Of a DNA stretch of 23,181 bases, positions 1 to 8,224 are shown piece by piece. The notes beneath the pieces are model-generated. The model was not told the DNA's origin. It saw only the letters and a list, made by a program, of their open reading frames with translations, and did not search any database. The stretch comes from Nitrosomonadales bacterium (lineage in GTDB: Bacteria; Pseudomonadota; Gammaproteobacteria; Burkholderiales; Gallionellaceae): contig JADKHS010000037.1 in assembly GCA_016721605.1 (NCBI GenBank), positions 1 to 23,181 on the forward strand. Reading direction: 5' to 3'. Both the position numbers and the translations under genes were made by a program. Numbering within the stretch: position 1 is the stretch's first letter; every line of letters starts with the position of its first letter.

Positions 1-274
1 AAGGGCGCTCATCACCCGGGCGGAGACCCCAAAAAGGAAAACTCAAACCTACCGCAACCAGTAACACCGCAACAGTAACTCCTATAAACCAATAGGGTAT
101 CTTTTTTTGCGATTCCGGAATGGTTTCTACCAGCTCCCAATCTTCAAGTCCACGTTTAGCCATACGTTCTTCATCAGAAGCATAACCAAAATGATCATCC
201 GGCTTCTCGCCCCAGCCCGGCTCATCTACTTTCGATAAGCTTTGAGCTTTTTCACCAATATCGCTGACGATCAT
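1..274 (-). CDS. N-terminal part of a membrane protein, cut by the window edge
   Basis: About 91 codons are visible. The start ATG at 274 overlaps the stop of ccoG (ATGA) and has a strong ribosome binding site (AAAGGAGG) a few bases upstream, so it is translationally coupled to ccoG. The protein begins with about 60 polar, acidic residues, then one membrane helix, then the motif FPFWGLRPGDE. The layout (acidic head containing a Trp, single helix, P-x-WG-x-RP just outside the membrane) resembles the N-terminus of the 221-residue protein at 8390-9055, which has IPLWGQRP at the same place. I infer a related subunit and therefore perhaps a second oxidase gene set left of the window. The family itself is not recognised. 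Confidence 0.8.
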   Translation of the reverse strand, partial: MIVSDIGEKAQSLSKVDEPGWGEKPDDHFGYASDEERMAKRGLEDWELVETIPESQKKIPYWFIGVTVAVLLVAVGLSFPFWGLRPGDERP

Positions 275-1611
275 AGCTTCCTCCTTTGTTCGGAAAAATG
301 TTGAACAGGAAATCGCCTCATCCAAGTATCACCTGCAGAAACTTCCACCACAGCAGAATATAACCCTCGCGGCAAATCCTGCGTGATGGAGAGCATGAGC
401 GATTCTCGCCCGACTGGTGATAATTTAATGTCCTCGGCGCTAAGCCGGTAACTACCCGGTGGCAAACCTAACACACGCACATGTAGCTCCGCTGAACGGT
501 ACAATTTATTGGAAAGTGCAATGCGATATTCTTGAACCGTGCGACCTTGCTGGATATCCGCATTACCCACTGCTACATGATAAGGTTGATAAGACCATAA
601 TCCCCAAATAAACATCGCCGCACCCAATACCACAAAGGGGGTCGTCCAGCCCATTCGGGCAAATAAAGAAATTGCAACACCACGAAACTTATTTACACTT
701 TTATTCGTGCGCTCAAGCATATCAAAGCGTAATAACCCATGGACTCCTTGTTTGTTATGCAAGCGATTGCAAGCATCAACGCAATCGCCGCAATTAATAC
801 AACTGTCATAAATATCGGTTTTGCGCGGATCCAAATCGATAAAACAAGAAGTAACGCAATAATTACACTTAGCGCATTCACTGCTGCGACTGGCATCGTA
901 TGCTATATGCAAAGTCTGTTTGGTTTTAAACGAATGCATCCAAACCCTGTAAATACACGCATAGCGGCACCAAAAGTGTCTTATTAACGCAATATCTATA
1001 AAAACAATTACGACACATACCGCATAAATCCAATGCAATGATCCCGCGAGCTTGGCGTTTTCTTGCAGTGTTACAAAAGACCACACCACACTTGGCGGAT
1101 AGAAATAAAATAATGGAATTAGCGCAAAAAACATAGCCGCCCCCAAAAATGCAACCCCGAGCAGCATCCAATTTATAATTTTATTCTTGGCACCCGCCAC
1201 GCGCAGCGCTTCACCCGTTAAACTTACTTCGGCATGCTTACCTAATAGTTTGTGCGTAAGATTGTTGGCCCACTCGGCCATACTATTTTGAGGGCAAACC
1301 CAACCGCAAAACACAGTACCTGCTGTCGAGTACAGTAACACCAAACTACTCGCCAAAAAAAGCCATGCCCCGGTTACCAAAGCAAAATCAGCCAACCATA
1401 TCTGCCGGTCAAGCACAACAAAAGCGGCCGCTCCTGGATCGATTCGGAATAGGCCACTCGCCGGAATTAGTACAACAAGGATCAAGGCCAGCACCTGCAC
1501 CAACCGCCGCTTCCAACGGAATTCAGGATAAGCAGACTTGGAACCTACGGCCGTGCCGATAACCTTGACCGGGATACTGGAAATGGATTTATATTTGACG
1601 CCGCTGGCCAT
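271..1611 (-). CDS. ccoG: CcoG/FixG/RdxA-type polyferredoxin membrane protein
   Basis: CcoG proteins are membrane-bound iron-sulfur proteins needed for cbb3 oxidase biogenesis, thought to act in copper reduction for the CuB site. The 446-residue protein has membrane helices near residues 37-55, 72-95, 147-170, 190-210 and 325-342. It has paired Cys motifs CGWVCP (C102, C106) and CRYAC (C215, C219), and two 4Fe-4S motifs (C246, C249, C252, C256 and C271, C274, C277, C281). A periplasmic C-terminal Ig-like domain of the FixG type fills about residues 345-446. Length is close to the family norm. It starts nine bases after the stop of the MFS/spermidine-synthase-like gene and its own stop overlaps the next start, so the three form one operon. 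Confidence 0.93.
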   Translation of the reverse strand: MASGVKYKSISSIPVKVIGTAVGSKSAYPEFRWKRRLVQVLALILVVLIPASGLFRIDPGAAAFVVLDRQIWLADFALVTGAWLFLASSLVLLYSTAGTVFCGWVCPQNSMAEWANNLTHKLLGKHAEVSLTGEALRVAGAKNKIINWMLLGVAFLGAAMFFALIPLFYFYPPSVVWSFVTLQENAKLAGSLHWIYAVCVVIVFIDIALIRHFWCRYACIYRVWMHSFKTKQTLHIAYDASRSSECAKCNYCVTSCFIDLDPRKTDIYDSCINCGDCVDACNRLHNKQGVHGLLRFDMLERTNKSVNKFRGVAISLFARMGWTTPFVVLGAAMFIWGLWSYQPYHVAVGNADIQQGRTVQEYRIALSNKLYRSAELHVRVLGLPPGSYRLSAEDIKLSPVGRESLMLSITQDLPRGLYSAVVEVSAGDTWMRRFPVQHFSEQRRKL

Positions 1612-1619
1612 AATGTTAG

Positions 1620-4235
1620 TTAATTCCCTGTCGCATTTGCTTCACGGTCAAGCGGGCTCAGCTCCAGCAAATGTAGACGGCTCAATTCCGCGTGTGTATC
1701 ACCAGCATTACGCTCAATTCGCCACAATGCACGCACCGCCTCTACGTGATATGGATTAAGACGCAAAATTTTCTGCAACGCCTCTTTCTCACTCAAACCA
1801 TACTCGCGCGCCTGCGCTAAAGATGAAAACATATTATCAGCCAACGCATAAGCAATCCAGCGATCTTTTTCATTCGCCTTATAAGCCAAGTGCGTCAGCT
1901 GGTTAGCCTGTTGCGTTGCGCCACGCGCAGCCGCAAGCCAGCTTCGCGTCATCAGCTCGCTGGCTACGTAAGCGCGTTCGAACGCCTCTTTATCGTGGTC
2001 ACGAATACCAAGCAAATTTGCAGCGGCTTCCATTTTTGGCCTAGTTTTAAGCAAAACCTGTAATAATTTTGCTACATCTAATTCACCAGCATAGCGCGCG
2101 CGCGGCAGACGAAATTCAATCACTGGCGACCACTCATCTTGCACCTGCTCCTGACTAGTCGGCAACGGCCCCCAATAGCGCCCCAACCAAGTCCATCCCC
2201 CCTCGCCTGCAGTCACCTCATCCTGTTGCCCCAAGGGCATACGTTGCAAATTATGCAGCAACCCCTGCGCGCCCATAAACTTCTGCCGTGGGCCAACCAA
2301 GGCTAAATGCATTCCATCAAGAAATATTTGCGCATCTGGAAAAGCCAGCCGAAAGCTATTAAAAATCACGTTTAAAGATTGATTGTCAAATTGATTGAGC
2401 GCCAACCATTGAACAAATAGCCCATTTTCACTTAAGCGATTACGCACACGCTGAAATTGCTGTACTGATAATAAAGAACTTGAACCTGCCAAATCCGGAT
2501 GAAACACGTCGCCGATTATGACGTCATACTGATCCCGACCCGCGCTTAAGAAATGCCGTACGTCGTCACGTTCCACTTTGGTTTGACGCAGAACGTTGCG
2601 ATTTAATGGGACAAACCAGCTCATTGCGGAATTAATCGCGCCTTGCGACAACTCAACAGCACTACGCTCTAAATCAGGAAATGCCAGGGAGCCAGCCACG
2701 GAAATTCCGGTACCCAATCCGAGAAATAGTACCGAGCGAGGCTGTTCATGAAGGAGCAATGGAAGGCGAGCTTGATTGGATTGCACAAACACCGCTGTAG
2801 GATCAGTTGAAGCATCCATTCTCTGCAAATCGGTCAGCAACACACGCTGCCCATCTTGTTGTTCCACCACATGAGTCATCGAAATGGCGTCTTCGTAAAA
2901 ATATAGATCCCTGCTTCCCGCTTGCGCCAGTGGCAATAGCATATTGACTGGCGGTAGCTTGACAACTGGCCACGCTGCCATTAAAAAAAGCGGTATCGCA
3001 AGCCATGCGGTACGCGACTGTGCCCAAGTTAAACCCAAGATCAACAACGCCGAAGCTGCCACCGCCACTGTAGCAGCGCTGCCCCAAACCGGAATCAGCA
3101 CCACCCCTGCAACTACCGCGCCAAGAGCGGCGCCCAGTGAATTAGCTCCATATAACCATACCCCGCCACCATTCGAGCGACTGTTTAATAAAGGCAACCA
3201 AGCTCCAAGTGCCAGTGTAACTGGCAGAGTTACCAGCGCGAGTAATAACCCTTGCATTCTCAATGCTTCAAATAAAGAAGAAAACTCAGCTCGCTCCACC
3301 CATGCCGAAAGTGCAGGCAGCAACCATAAACTTAATACGGCAAATCCTCCAGCAATAATGGGCAAGATTACAAACCACGCTTGTCTGTGCTGGCGTGGCG
3401 CGAACAAGCTACCTATACCAATGCCCAACAGAAATGACGCCAGAATCACTGTCAGCACATATTCGGTGCGTAACATCACCATGCCGAACAAGCGCGTCCA
3501 AGCTATTTGCAAGGCCAAACTTGCCGCACCGATCCCGGCATAGGCAAACAAAAAAGCTAAACGCGGTCGACTTGCCCTAATACTTTTCTCGGTAACCATC
3601 GCTGTGGAGTACCGCGATGAAAGCAGCAACAGCGCAACAACTCCCAAACAGCCAATCGCGGCAACCACTCTGACCGCCGAGACCCAACCCAAGGCAGGCA
3701 GCAACCAAAGTGGTAACAGTGCGCCACAAGCAGCACCTAGCGTATTTAAACCGTAAATCTTCCCCAGTTGCTCCGGCCTATTTCCTAAGGATGCTAAAAT
3801 CAACGGAAACCCTGCCCCCATGATGAAAGCCGGGAACAACAGCAAACACAATGCAACACTAGCAATAAGGCCATACCATTGAAATAACGAAAGTTGTGCC
3901 GCCGCGTATTCCATTCCCGCCGAGGTCATTTGCAGAATCAAAGGCAAAAATAAAGCGTAAACAGCGGTACCACCTTCCAATGCAGCAAGCAACAACAAAG
4001 GCCTTTTGATTCGGGAAGCCCGGCTTACCGCAAACAAACTTCCCGCCCCCAACCCCCCCATAAATACAGCGACGGTCAGCACCACCGCAAAAATACTCAC
4101 ACCGAATTGCAAAGAAAGTATGCGCGCCCACAATACCTCGTATGCCACGCTAGTCAGACCAAATAATCCATACAGCGCTGCCAGCGGCCAATAGCTACGC
4201 TTTGAAATTATTGATTGAGACTCTTTCACTAGCAT
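1620..4235 (-). CDS. MFS-like transporter fused to a spermidine-synthase-like domain
   Basis: The first about 425 of 871 residues are very hydrophobic, with roughly 10-14 predicted helices in two halves, as in the fused MFS/spermidine synthase family. Residues about 440-650 form a spermidine-synthase-like Rossmann domain with the nucleotide-binding loop LGLGTG (505-510), an acidic strand end (E528) and D557/D558. The active-site DxTDP of true aminopropyltransferases is replaced by GDVFHPD (575-581), so spermidine synthesis is doubtful. Residues about 700-871 are helical and resemble TPR repeats. Such fusions are widespread and mostly uncharacterised. Its place directly before ccoG suggests a role with the respiratory cluster, but no substrate can be named. 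The start at 4235 has AAGG about ten bases upstream. Confidence 0.8.
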   Translation of the reverse strand: MLVKESQSIISKRSYWPLAALYGLFGLTSVAYEVLWARILSLQFGVSIFAVVLTVAVFMGGLGAGSLFAVSRASRIKRPLLLLAALEGGTAVYALFLPLILQMTSAGMEYAAAQLSLFQWYGLIASVALCLLLFPAFIMGAGFPLILASLGNRPEQLGKIYGLNTLGAACGALLPLWLLPALGWVSAVRVVAAIGCLGVVALLLLSSRYSTAMVTEKSIRASRPRLAFLFAYAGIGAASLALQIAWTRLFGMVMLRTEYVLTVILASFLLGIGIGSLFAPRQHRQAWFVILPIIAGGFAVLSLWLLPALSAWVERAEFSSLFEALRMQGLLLALVTLPVTLALGAWLPLLNSRSNGGGVWLYGANSLGAALGAVVAGVVLIPVWGSAATVAVAASALLILGLTWAQSRTAWLAIPLFLMAAWPVVKLPPVNMLLPLAQAGSRDLYFYEDAISMTHVVEQQDGQRVLLTDLQRMDASTDPTAVFVQSNQARLPLLLHEQPRSVLFLGLGTGISVAGSLAFPDLERSAVELSQGAINSAMSWFVPLNRNVLRQTKVERDDVRHFLSAGRDQYDVIIGDVFHPDLAGSSSLLSVQQFQRVRNRLSENGLFVQWLALNQFDNQSLNVIFNSFRLAFPDAQIFLDGMHLALVGPRQKFMGAQGLLHNLQRMPLGQQDEVTAGEGGWTWLGRYWGPLPTSQEQVQDEWSPVIEFRLPRARYAGELDVAKLLQVLLKTRPKMEAAANLLGIRDHDKEAFERAYVASELMTRSWLAAARGATQQANQLTHLAYKANEKDRWIAYALADNMFSSLAQAREYGLSEKEALQKILRLNPYHVEAVRALWRIERNAGDTHAELSRLHLLELSPLDREANATGN

Positions 4236-4415
4236 GAACCAACCTTAAAATTAAAGCGTATATAACTAAAACAAATACTAATAACAGCGCATAAATGTGT
4301 AATCTACATTTGTAACCGTAAGGCACAGTATTACCCGCATAATTTCCTACAGGCTTTATACAATCGGCAATATCTTTAGCTTTCCGCAATAGAGCAGCAT
4401 GCAGATACAATAGCC
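4236..4415. other. Intergenic gap, presumed promoter region of unit E
   Basis: This AT-rich stretch lies between the MFS-fusion start and the transposase relic. It must carry the promoter of the MFS-ccoG operon if that operon has its own, but I see no clear -35/-10 pair. A 71-codon open frame crosses it but has no convincing ribosome binding site and runs into the MFS gene, so I do not call it. Confidence 0.3.
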
Positions 4416-4852
4416 CTAGAACCTACGAAAGCGGCGTGCGTTTGCTTTAATTATTTGCATGTAGGAATTGAAAGCCTCGGCGGCAGCATTGCCGGTAGTG
4501 GCAATGCGCAATTGTACAAACTCTGCAAGTGCGGCATGCAATTGTTACTTTGACTGGCCCTCTAATCGACTACGCACAGCACTGGCCACCCACACTTCAA
4601 GTAACGCTGAACGGTTGTGATGTAGCGATAACGCCATAATTTGATGAAATCTTCTTTGACGCTCCAAACCCGATTGGTCTTAAAATTCATCTGATACAAG
4701 GAACAAAATACTAACCCTCCAGCACTGCGTCCAAACAAATAGATTTTGTAGTAAACGTTTTCCGTTTAAGTTAAGCGAGAATGCATCTACTATCACAACA
4801 GTTTCACCGAAGAGCCGACTAAGCGGACAATGGAGGAGCGGTATGTAATCAA
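4416..4852 (-). pseudogene. Degenerate C-terminal fragment of an ISL3-family transposase
   Basis: Read on the minus strand in more than one frame, the stretch gives VWSVKEDFIKLWRYR, then LLEVWVASAVRSRLEGQSK, then LRIATTGNAAAEAFNSYMQ and IIKANARRFRRF before a stop at 4416-4418. These match the end of ISL3-type DDE transposases, which have a VW..KE.....W segment followed by NA.AEG.NS.IQ..K..ARGFR. A frame change near 4590 and an in-frame stop near 4540 break it. The part nearer 4852 is too decayed to align by eye, and no terminal repeats were identified. It marks an old insertion at the downstream end of unit D. Confidence 0.6.
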
Positions 4853-5239
4853 TTAGAAAGGATAAAACCAAATAACGCCCACAATAGCATGTACAAAAGC
4901 CAACGTGACAGTAAGCCCGGCAGAAATCATATGCAACACAAATACTTGTTTACCATATATTCCCATAGCAATGCCCAATGCCCCGGTAATTAGAAGCAAT
5001 ATTAACAAAGGCACGCCCAATAAAAACATAGTCAAATGCTTTTTTTGTATAGTTGAAGGCCTATCTATTTTAATCTGGCTGGCTTGCTGTTCAAATGCCT
5101 CCATCACCCTAGTGCTATCGCCCTGCTGAACGTTATCATCAGCGCGCACAGTTGGTATAACACAAAATAAAAATAACATCGCTGTAATCAGCCAGCACGC
5201 TATTAAATTTGGGTAGAAGATACCCCTTACACTCGCCAT
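4853..5239 (-). CDS. Small membrane protein with two C-terminal helices and an H-x13-H pair
   Basis: This 128-residue protein has an N-terminal hydrophobic segment (about 10-32) that may be a signal sequence or anchor, a polar stretch (33-65) and two helices (about 67-92 and 98-125). The last helix carries two histidines separated by exactly 13 residues, in LHMISAG and FVHAIVG. That spacing is typical of bis-His haem b sites in membrane cytochromes, but only one such pair is present and there is no second His-bearing helix in this protein. It is the last gene of unit D; its ATG overlaps the stop of the preceding gene (TAATG). I do not recognise a family. Confidence 0.7.
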   Translation of the reverse strand: MASVRGIFYPNLIACWLITAMLFLFCVIPTVRADDNVQQGDSTRVMEAFEQQASQIKIDRPSTIQKKHLTMFLLGVPLLILLLITGALGIAMGIYGKQVFVLHMISAGLTVTLAFVHAIVGVIWFYPF

Positions 5240-5486
5240 TATTTCTCACTCTCGACTGAAATTGTCTGTTGCTCTTCCTGAGCAGCTTTACTTTCCGCAT
5301 AATGCCATGTCAACACCGCTATCAAAATAAAGGGAACAAAAAGAACACCCAGCAGGACAAAAAAATAAACCAGAGCGTGTCAATATGCACGTGAAGAAAG
5401 CGATAACTATCCACTGCATAACTCATTTTTACCAAAGACAATGAGAAGCCCAGAACCATTCCCAAGTACCGCAACATCTTAAGCAT
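5239..5486 (-). CDS. Small membrane protein, frameshifted in a poly-A/T run
   Basis: The gene starts at 5486 (MLKMLRYLG...) or at the in-frame ATG 5477, overlapping the stop of the preceding gene, and its stop TAA overlaps the next ATG at 5239. As given, the frame breaks in a run of seven A (plus strand, 5359-5365). With eight, the frame runs through as an 82-residue protein with a signal-like N-terminus, a helix (FVLLGVLFVPFILIAVLTW) and an acidic tail ending VESEK. Tight overlap with both neighbours supports a real gene. No family is recognised. The break is either a sequencing error or a true mutation. Confidence 0.65.
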
Positions 5487-6548
5487 TTTCACTCTTTTTG
5501 TCCGTTACGTTCGAATTATTTGCACACCGAAATCCAAAAAAATCAGAAGCATAATTTGAAAAAGCAAAATTTCGATGAAAGACTGCGGAAGAAAACGGAT
5601 CCCCCTTCCATGAACCACCACGCAACACCTTGTAGCTCCCCCCAGTCGGCACGATATCAAATTCTTTTTTATTTGTCGCCCGCACAATTTTCCCTTTAAA
5701 CAAATCTGACGGCGCGTCAGATCCAGGGTAAGGCGCAAAATCATCGGCTGTCCACTCATTCACGTTACCTGCCATATCCATTACTCCATATGGGCTAACG
5801 CCATTCGGATAAGCATTTACGTTGGTTGTAGAGCCAACATTATAATAAGTATTCAACCGCTCCGGTTCCATCTTATTACCCCACGGCCAGCGCCTACCAT
5901 CTGTTCCGCGACCGGATTTTTCCCATTCCGCTTCAGAAGGAAGTCGCTTACCTGCCCACTTAGCGTAAGCTGTTGCATCATACCAAGACACCATAGTAAC
6001 GGGGCGCAACATTTCGCCTTGAGGAATTTTGCCTTTTTCCAGTTCAGCGGCGGACGGTGTGAAGTAGCGACTACAAATTTGGCATATTGCGCATTAGTTA
6101 CAGGATATTTATCTATCCAGAAGGCGGATAATTTAACTGTATGCTGGGGACGATTTTGTACATCTGCACGTTCTAAGTCTGTACCCATCGAAAAAGCTCC
6201 CTCAGGAATTAATACCATACTATTTATTTCAAGCCACTCCTCTTTGGAGAGCAAGTTTTCAATTTCTGTAGCACTGTATCCTACAACATGATTTTTTTCG
6301 GCCTCATGCACACTATGCAACACTAAATCTTCACCAGCAGCGCGTATATGCGATGATTCATCTTTCAATTCATAAGTTGCACGCGTGCGCATATCACCCA
6401 TACGTTCAAATCCCTGATTCACCACATACAGGGTGGCTCCAATTGCTAACAAAACAAAGCAAATTACAAAAGTAGCCGATAAATAACGTTTACGACGTGC
6501 ATAATCTGCAGGAAGTACAGTTTTTCTGTTCGCAGAAGTAACTGCCAT
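5479..6548 (-). CDS. Membrane-anchored FGE/SUMF1-fold protein, frameshifted
   Basis: After correction of one base, a protein of about 356 residues emerges. An N-terminal anchor helix lies at about 24-45, and the FGE-sulfatase fold starts near residue 110 (PEGAFSMGTD, FWIDKYPVTNAQYAKF). It continues in the second frame (VSWYDATAYAKWAGKRLPSE, MAGNVNEW, VLRGGSW, FFGFRC). The frame change lies in a run of five T at 6034-6038, where six would restore HRPPLNWKKGKIPQGEM. The two cysteines of the catalytic copper site of true formylglycine-generating enzymes are missing after RGGSW, so sulfatase activation is unlikely. Non-catalytic relatives such as NirV sit beside respiratory genes elsewhere. It starts directly after the stop of the previous gene (TAGATG). 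Confidence 0.8.
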
Positions 6549-7019
6549 CTAAATGTCACTTTCTTTATTGTCGGAACGTTGCTTATATAGAAGATATCGC
6601 GGACTTCTTCCGTAAGTTCCTTTCACCATGATTTCACCCATGACCCCACCGAATGCAGCCAAAGTCATGACTACAGTCACAAACAAAGCCCACATACCAA
6701 ATGGAATTAGTGATGCATCTTCCGGAACTCCACTTAAATAGACACTATCCAAGTAACTAATTAATTTAACTATTAGCGGCGGGAAGTAACATAACCATTT
6801 GCCGCCAAGCCCAAAAATAACAGCAACCAATACTCCGACAAAAAAAGGTAGCACCAACATATCTATGACCCACAGACCGTTGAAGTCAAGAATGCCTCGA
6901 AATAACTCGATTTTCACTCCAAGTAAGCGATCACCAAAGTAGTTCAACGCACAGCCCATGACAACTGCCACTACCCCACTGAGAAATCGGGCTCCGGTCA
7001 AGGGTGGCAATCTACTCAT
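6549..7019 (-). CDS. Four-helix membrane protein of unknown family
   Basis: The 156-residue protein has hydrophobic segments at about 10-30, 50-72, 78-92 and 107-130. The tail is basic (GRSPRYLLYKQR) and probably cytoplasmic. No haem- or metal-binding pattern stands out. Its ATG overlaps the stop of the cytochrome c gene (ATGA) and its stop abuts the next start, which fixes it as part of the co-translated unit D. It may be a structural subunit of the oxidase complex or an assembly protein; the sequence alone does not say which. Confidence 0.75.
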   Translation of the reverse strand: MSRLPPLTGARFLSGVVAVVMGCALNYFGDRLLGVKIELFRGILDFNGLWVIDMLVLPFFVGVLVAVIFGLGGKWLCYFPPLIVKLISYLDSVYLSGVPEDASLIPFGMWALFVTVVMTLAAFGGVMGEIMVKGTYGRSPRYLLYKQRSDNKESDI

Positions 7020-7504
7020 GGGTGATACTCTTGACCTGTAAGTACTTCATGTTCGGCTTTACGTGTTTCTTCGAGGTACCAATCTTGCACCTTCAGGCTT
7101 GCCATATAACGTGCCAGAAGTCGCCGTTCACTATCCGGCAGGTGCGCATAAGATGGCATTTGATATTCTTTCTTTAGGCGGGATGGCAATATTGCTTGAG
7201 GATTTATAGCTGAAAAATACTGGTACAACCAGTCTTCACTTCGCAAAGAACCCATACCGTCCAATATTGGGGCGGGAACGGCTTTCATAAGATCACGTAC
7301 CGTCCACAATGAATGGCAACTTTTGCAATTTTGTTGGCGATATATATCCGTAGCAGCGCGCTCTAGGGCAGCAGATGCAGTGCTGAAATAAGGAATACCT
7401 TTATCGACTTCCTGAATAGTATTGAGGCGCCATAGATTACGCCCCATAAAACCTATAACCACAATTGCAATCACTACAAAAACAATTTTTTCACCTGGTT
7501 TCAT
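7016..7504 (-). CDS. Membrane-anchored monohaem cytochrome c
   Basis: This 162-residue protein has one N-terminal anchor helix (about 7-25), a periplasmic domain with a single haem site CKSCH (C60, C63, H64) and a likely axial Met116 in YQMPSY. It is laid out like the cytochrome at 16614-17210: both start with M-K-x-G-E-K and have VLDG/ILDG-x-GS-x-R shortly after the haem site. I infer they are related electron carriers that feed the cbb3-like oxidase. The gene overlaps its upstream neighbour by 14 bases and the next gene by four. No TAT or lipobox motif is visible. Confidence 0.9.
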   Translation of the reverse strand: MKPGEKIVFVVIAIVVIGFMGRNLWRLNTIQEVDKGIPYFSTASAALERAATDIYRQQNCKSCHSLWTVRDLMKAVPAPILDGMGSLRSEDWLYQYFSAINPQAILPSRLKKEYQMPSYAHLPDSERRLLARYMASLKVQDWYLEETRKAEHEVLTGQEYHP

Positions 7505-7778
7505 TGGTCCTGTTGCTTTTCTTTTCCTGACGCTTTAATACACGCTCCCGGCTTTGTATCTGTGCGGCAACCACCTCGCGACTTTTAGCATATTCCTGAG
7601 GTGACATTTTTTCTTTGTCACCTTCATCAAATACTAGGTACTTGATATCTTCATCGAATTGCTCATTCTTCACTCCCCATCTAATCCAATAAATAACAGC
7701 AATAATTATCATTCCTCCAACAATAAGCCAAAGGTAAATAGACCATCCATCATCCAACGATTGCAAGTAGTTTTCCAT
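7491..7778 (-). CDS. CcoS-like cbb3 oxidase assembly protein with extended tail
   Basis: CcoS is a small single-helix protein needed for maturation of cbb3 oxidase. This 95-residue protein has one helix (about 13-34), then WGVKNEQFDEDIKYLVFDEG, which matches the CcoS pattern of a helix followed by a QFDD-like motif and an acidic end. Unlike ordinary CcoS (about 50-70 residues), it goes on for about 40 more charged residues rich in Glu, Lys, Arg and Gln, which may form a coiled helix. The start at 7778 is supported by the gene order; its end overlaps the cytochrome c start. The CcoS assignment rests on a short motif. Confidence 0.65.
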   Translation of the reverse strand: MENYLQSLDDGWSIYLWLIVGGMIIIAVIYWIRWGVKNEQFDEDIKYLVFDEGDKEKMSPQEYAKSREVVAAQIQSRERVLKRQEKKSNRTNETR

Positions 7779-7820
7779 GTTTTCTCCGTCGATCGTTAGA
7801 TAACCATCCTAGTAGACAAC

Positions 7821-8033
7821 CTAGAAAAGATTTCCGCCCAGCATTTGCAACCCGCCAAAAATAACTGCAACAACGATACCTGTAATTATCAGACCAAACA
7901 TAACTTTCTCACCAAATCTCATTTTTTTTGGCGCATGGCTCCCAAATATCACCATATATACAATGCCTGAAAACACCAATACTCCCAACAACATAAAAAA
8001 AAACACACCAGTACTAAATTGCTGGCTACGCAT
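7821..8033 (-). CDS. Small two-helix membrane protein, first gene of unit D
   Basis: The protein is 70 residues long with helices at about 9-30 and 45-66 joined by a basic loop (SHAPKKMRFGEK). It is the first gene after the palindrome and terminator zone at 8069-8195 and is followed 42 bases later by the CcoS-like gene. A purine-rich AGAAGGG abuts the ATG directly, which is closer than usual for a ribosome binding site, so the exact start is uncertain. No known family is recognised. Size and position suggest an accessory oxidase subunit. Confidence 0.65.
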   Translation of the reverse strand: MRSQQFSTGVFFFMLLGVLVFSGIVYMVIFGSHAPKKMRFGEKVMFGLIITGIVVAVIFGGLQMLGGNLF

Positions 8034-8068
8034 CCCTTCTATGCTTAGGTCTAATTCGGTGAATATGC

Positions 8069-8084
8069 TGTGTTAGCTAACACA
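8069..8084. promoter_or_regulatory. Perfect 16-bp palindrome upstream of unit D
   Basis: TGTGTTAGCTAACACA reads the same on both strands and ends 36 bases before the first start codon of unit D. Size and place suit an operator for a dimeric regulator. It does not match the FNR/ANR consensus TTGAT-N4-ATCAA. Confidence 0.5.
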
Positions 8085-8170
8085 TTTAAAACACCACTTA
8101 TATTTAGACTTTCAAGAAATGAATAAATAATTATTCTCCATTCATTCCAAATAAATTCTTGTAAAAAAGA

Positions 8171-8195
8171 GTATGCCGCCCTTACGGCGGCATAC
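8171..8195 (-). terminator. Rho-independent terminator closing unit C
   Basis: The arms GTATGCCGCC (8171-8180) and GGCGGCATAC (8186-8195) pair perfectly over ten bases with a five-base loop. On the minus strand the stem is followed by TCTTTTTTAC. It lies 30 bases past the stop of the 44-residue peptide and ends the oxidase transcription unit. Confidence 0.9.
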
Positions 8196-8224
8196 CTTGT
8201 AAACTAAGTTTCCAACCAGCAGCT

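Noticed and set aside
2944..3543. 199-codon plus-strand frame
   Set aside because: It lies wholly antisense to the well-supported MFS-fusion gene; low-complexity Ala/Thr/Asn composition is that of a shadow.
4195..4410. 71-codon minus-strand frame with one hydrophobic stretch
   Set aside because: It overlaps the MFS-fusion start by 41 bases, has no good ribosome binding site and resembles nothing known.
5479..6548. Calling this a true formylglycine-generating enzyme
   Set aside because: The catalytic cysteine pair is not seen, and no sulfatase gene is nearby.
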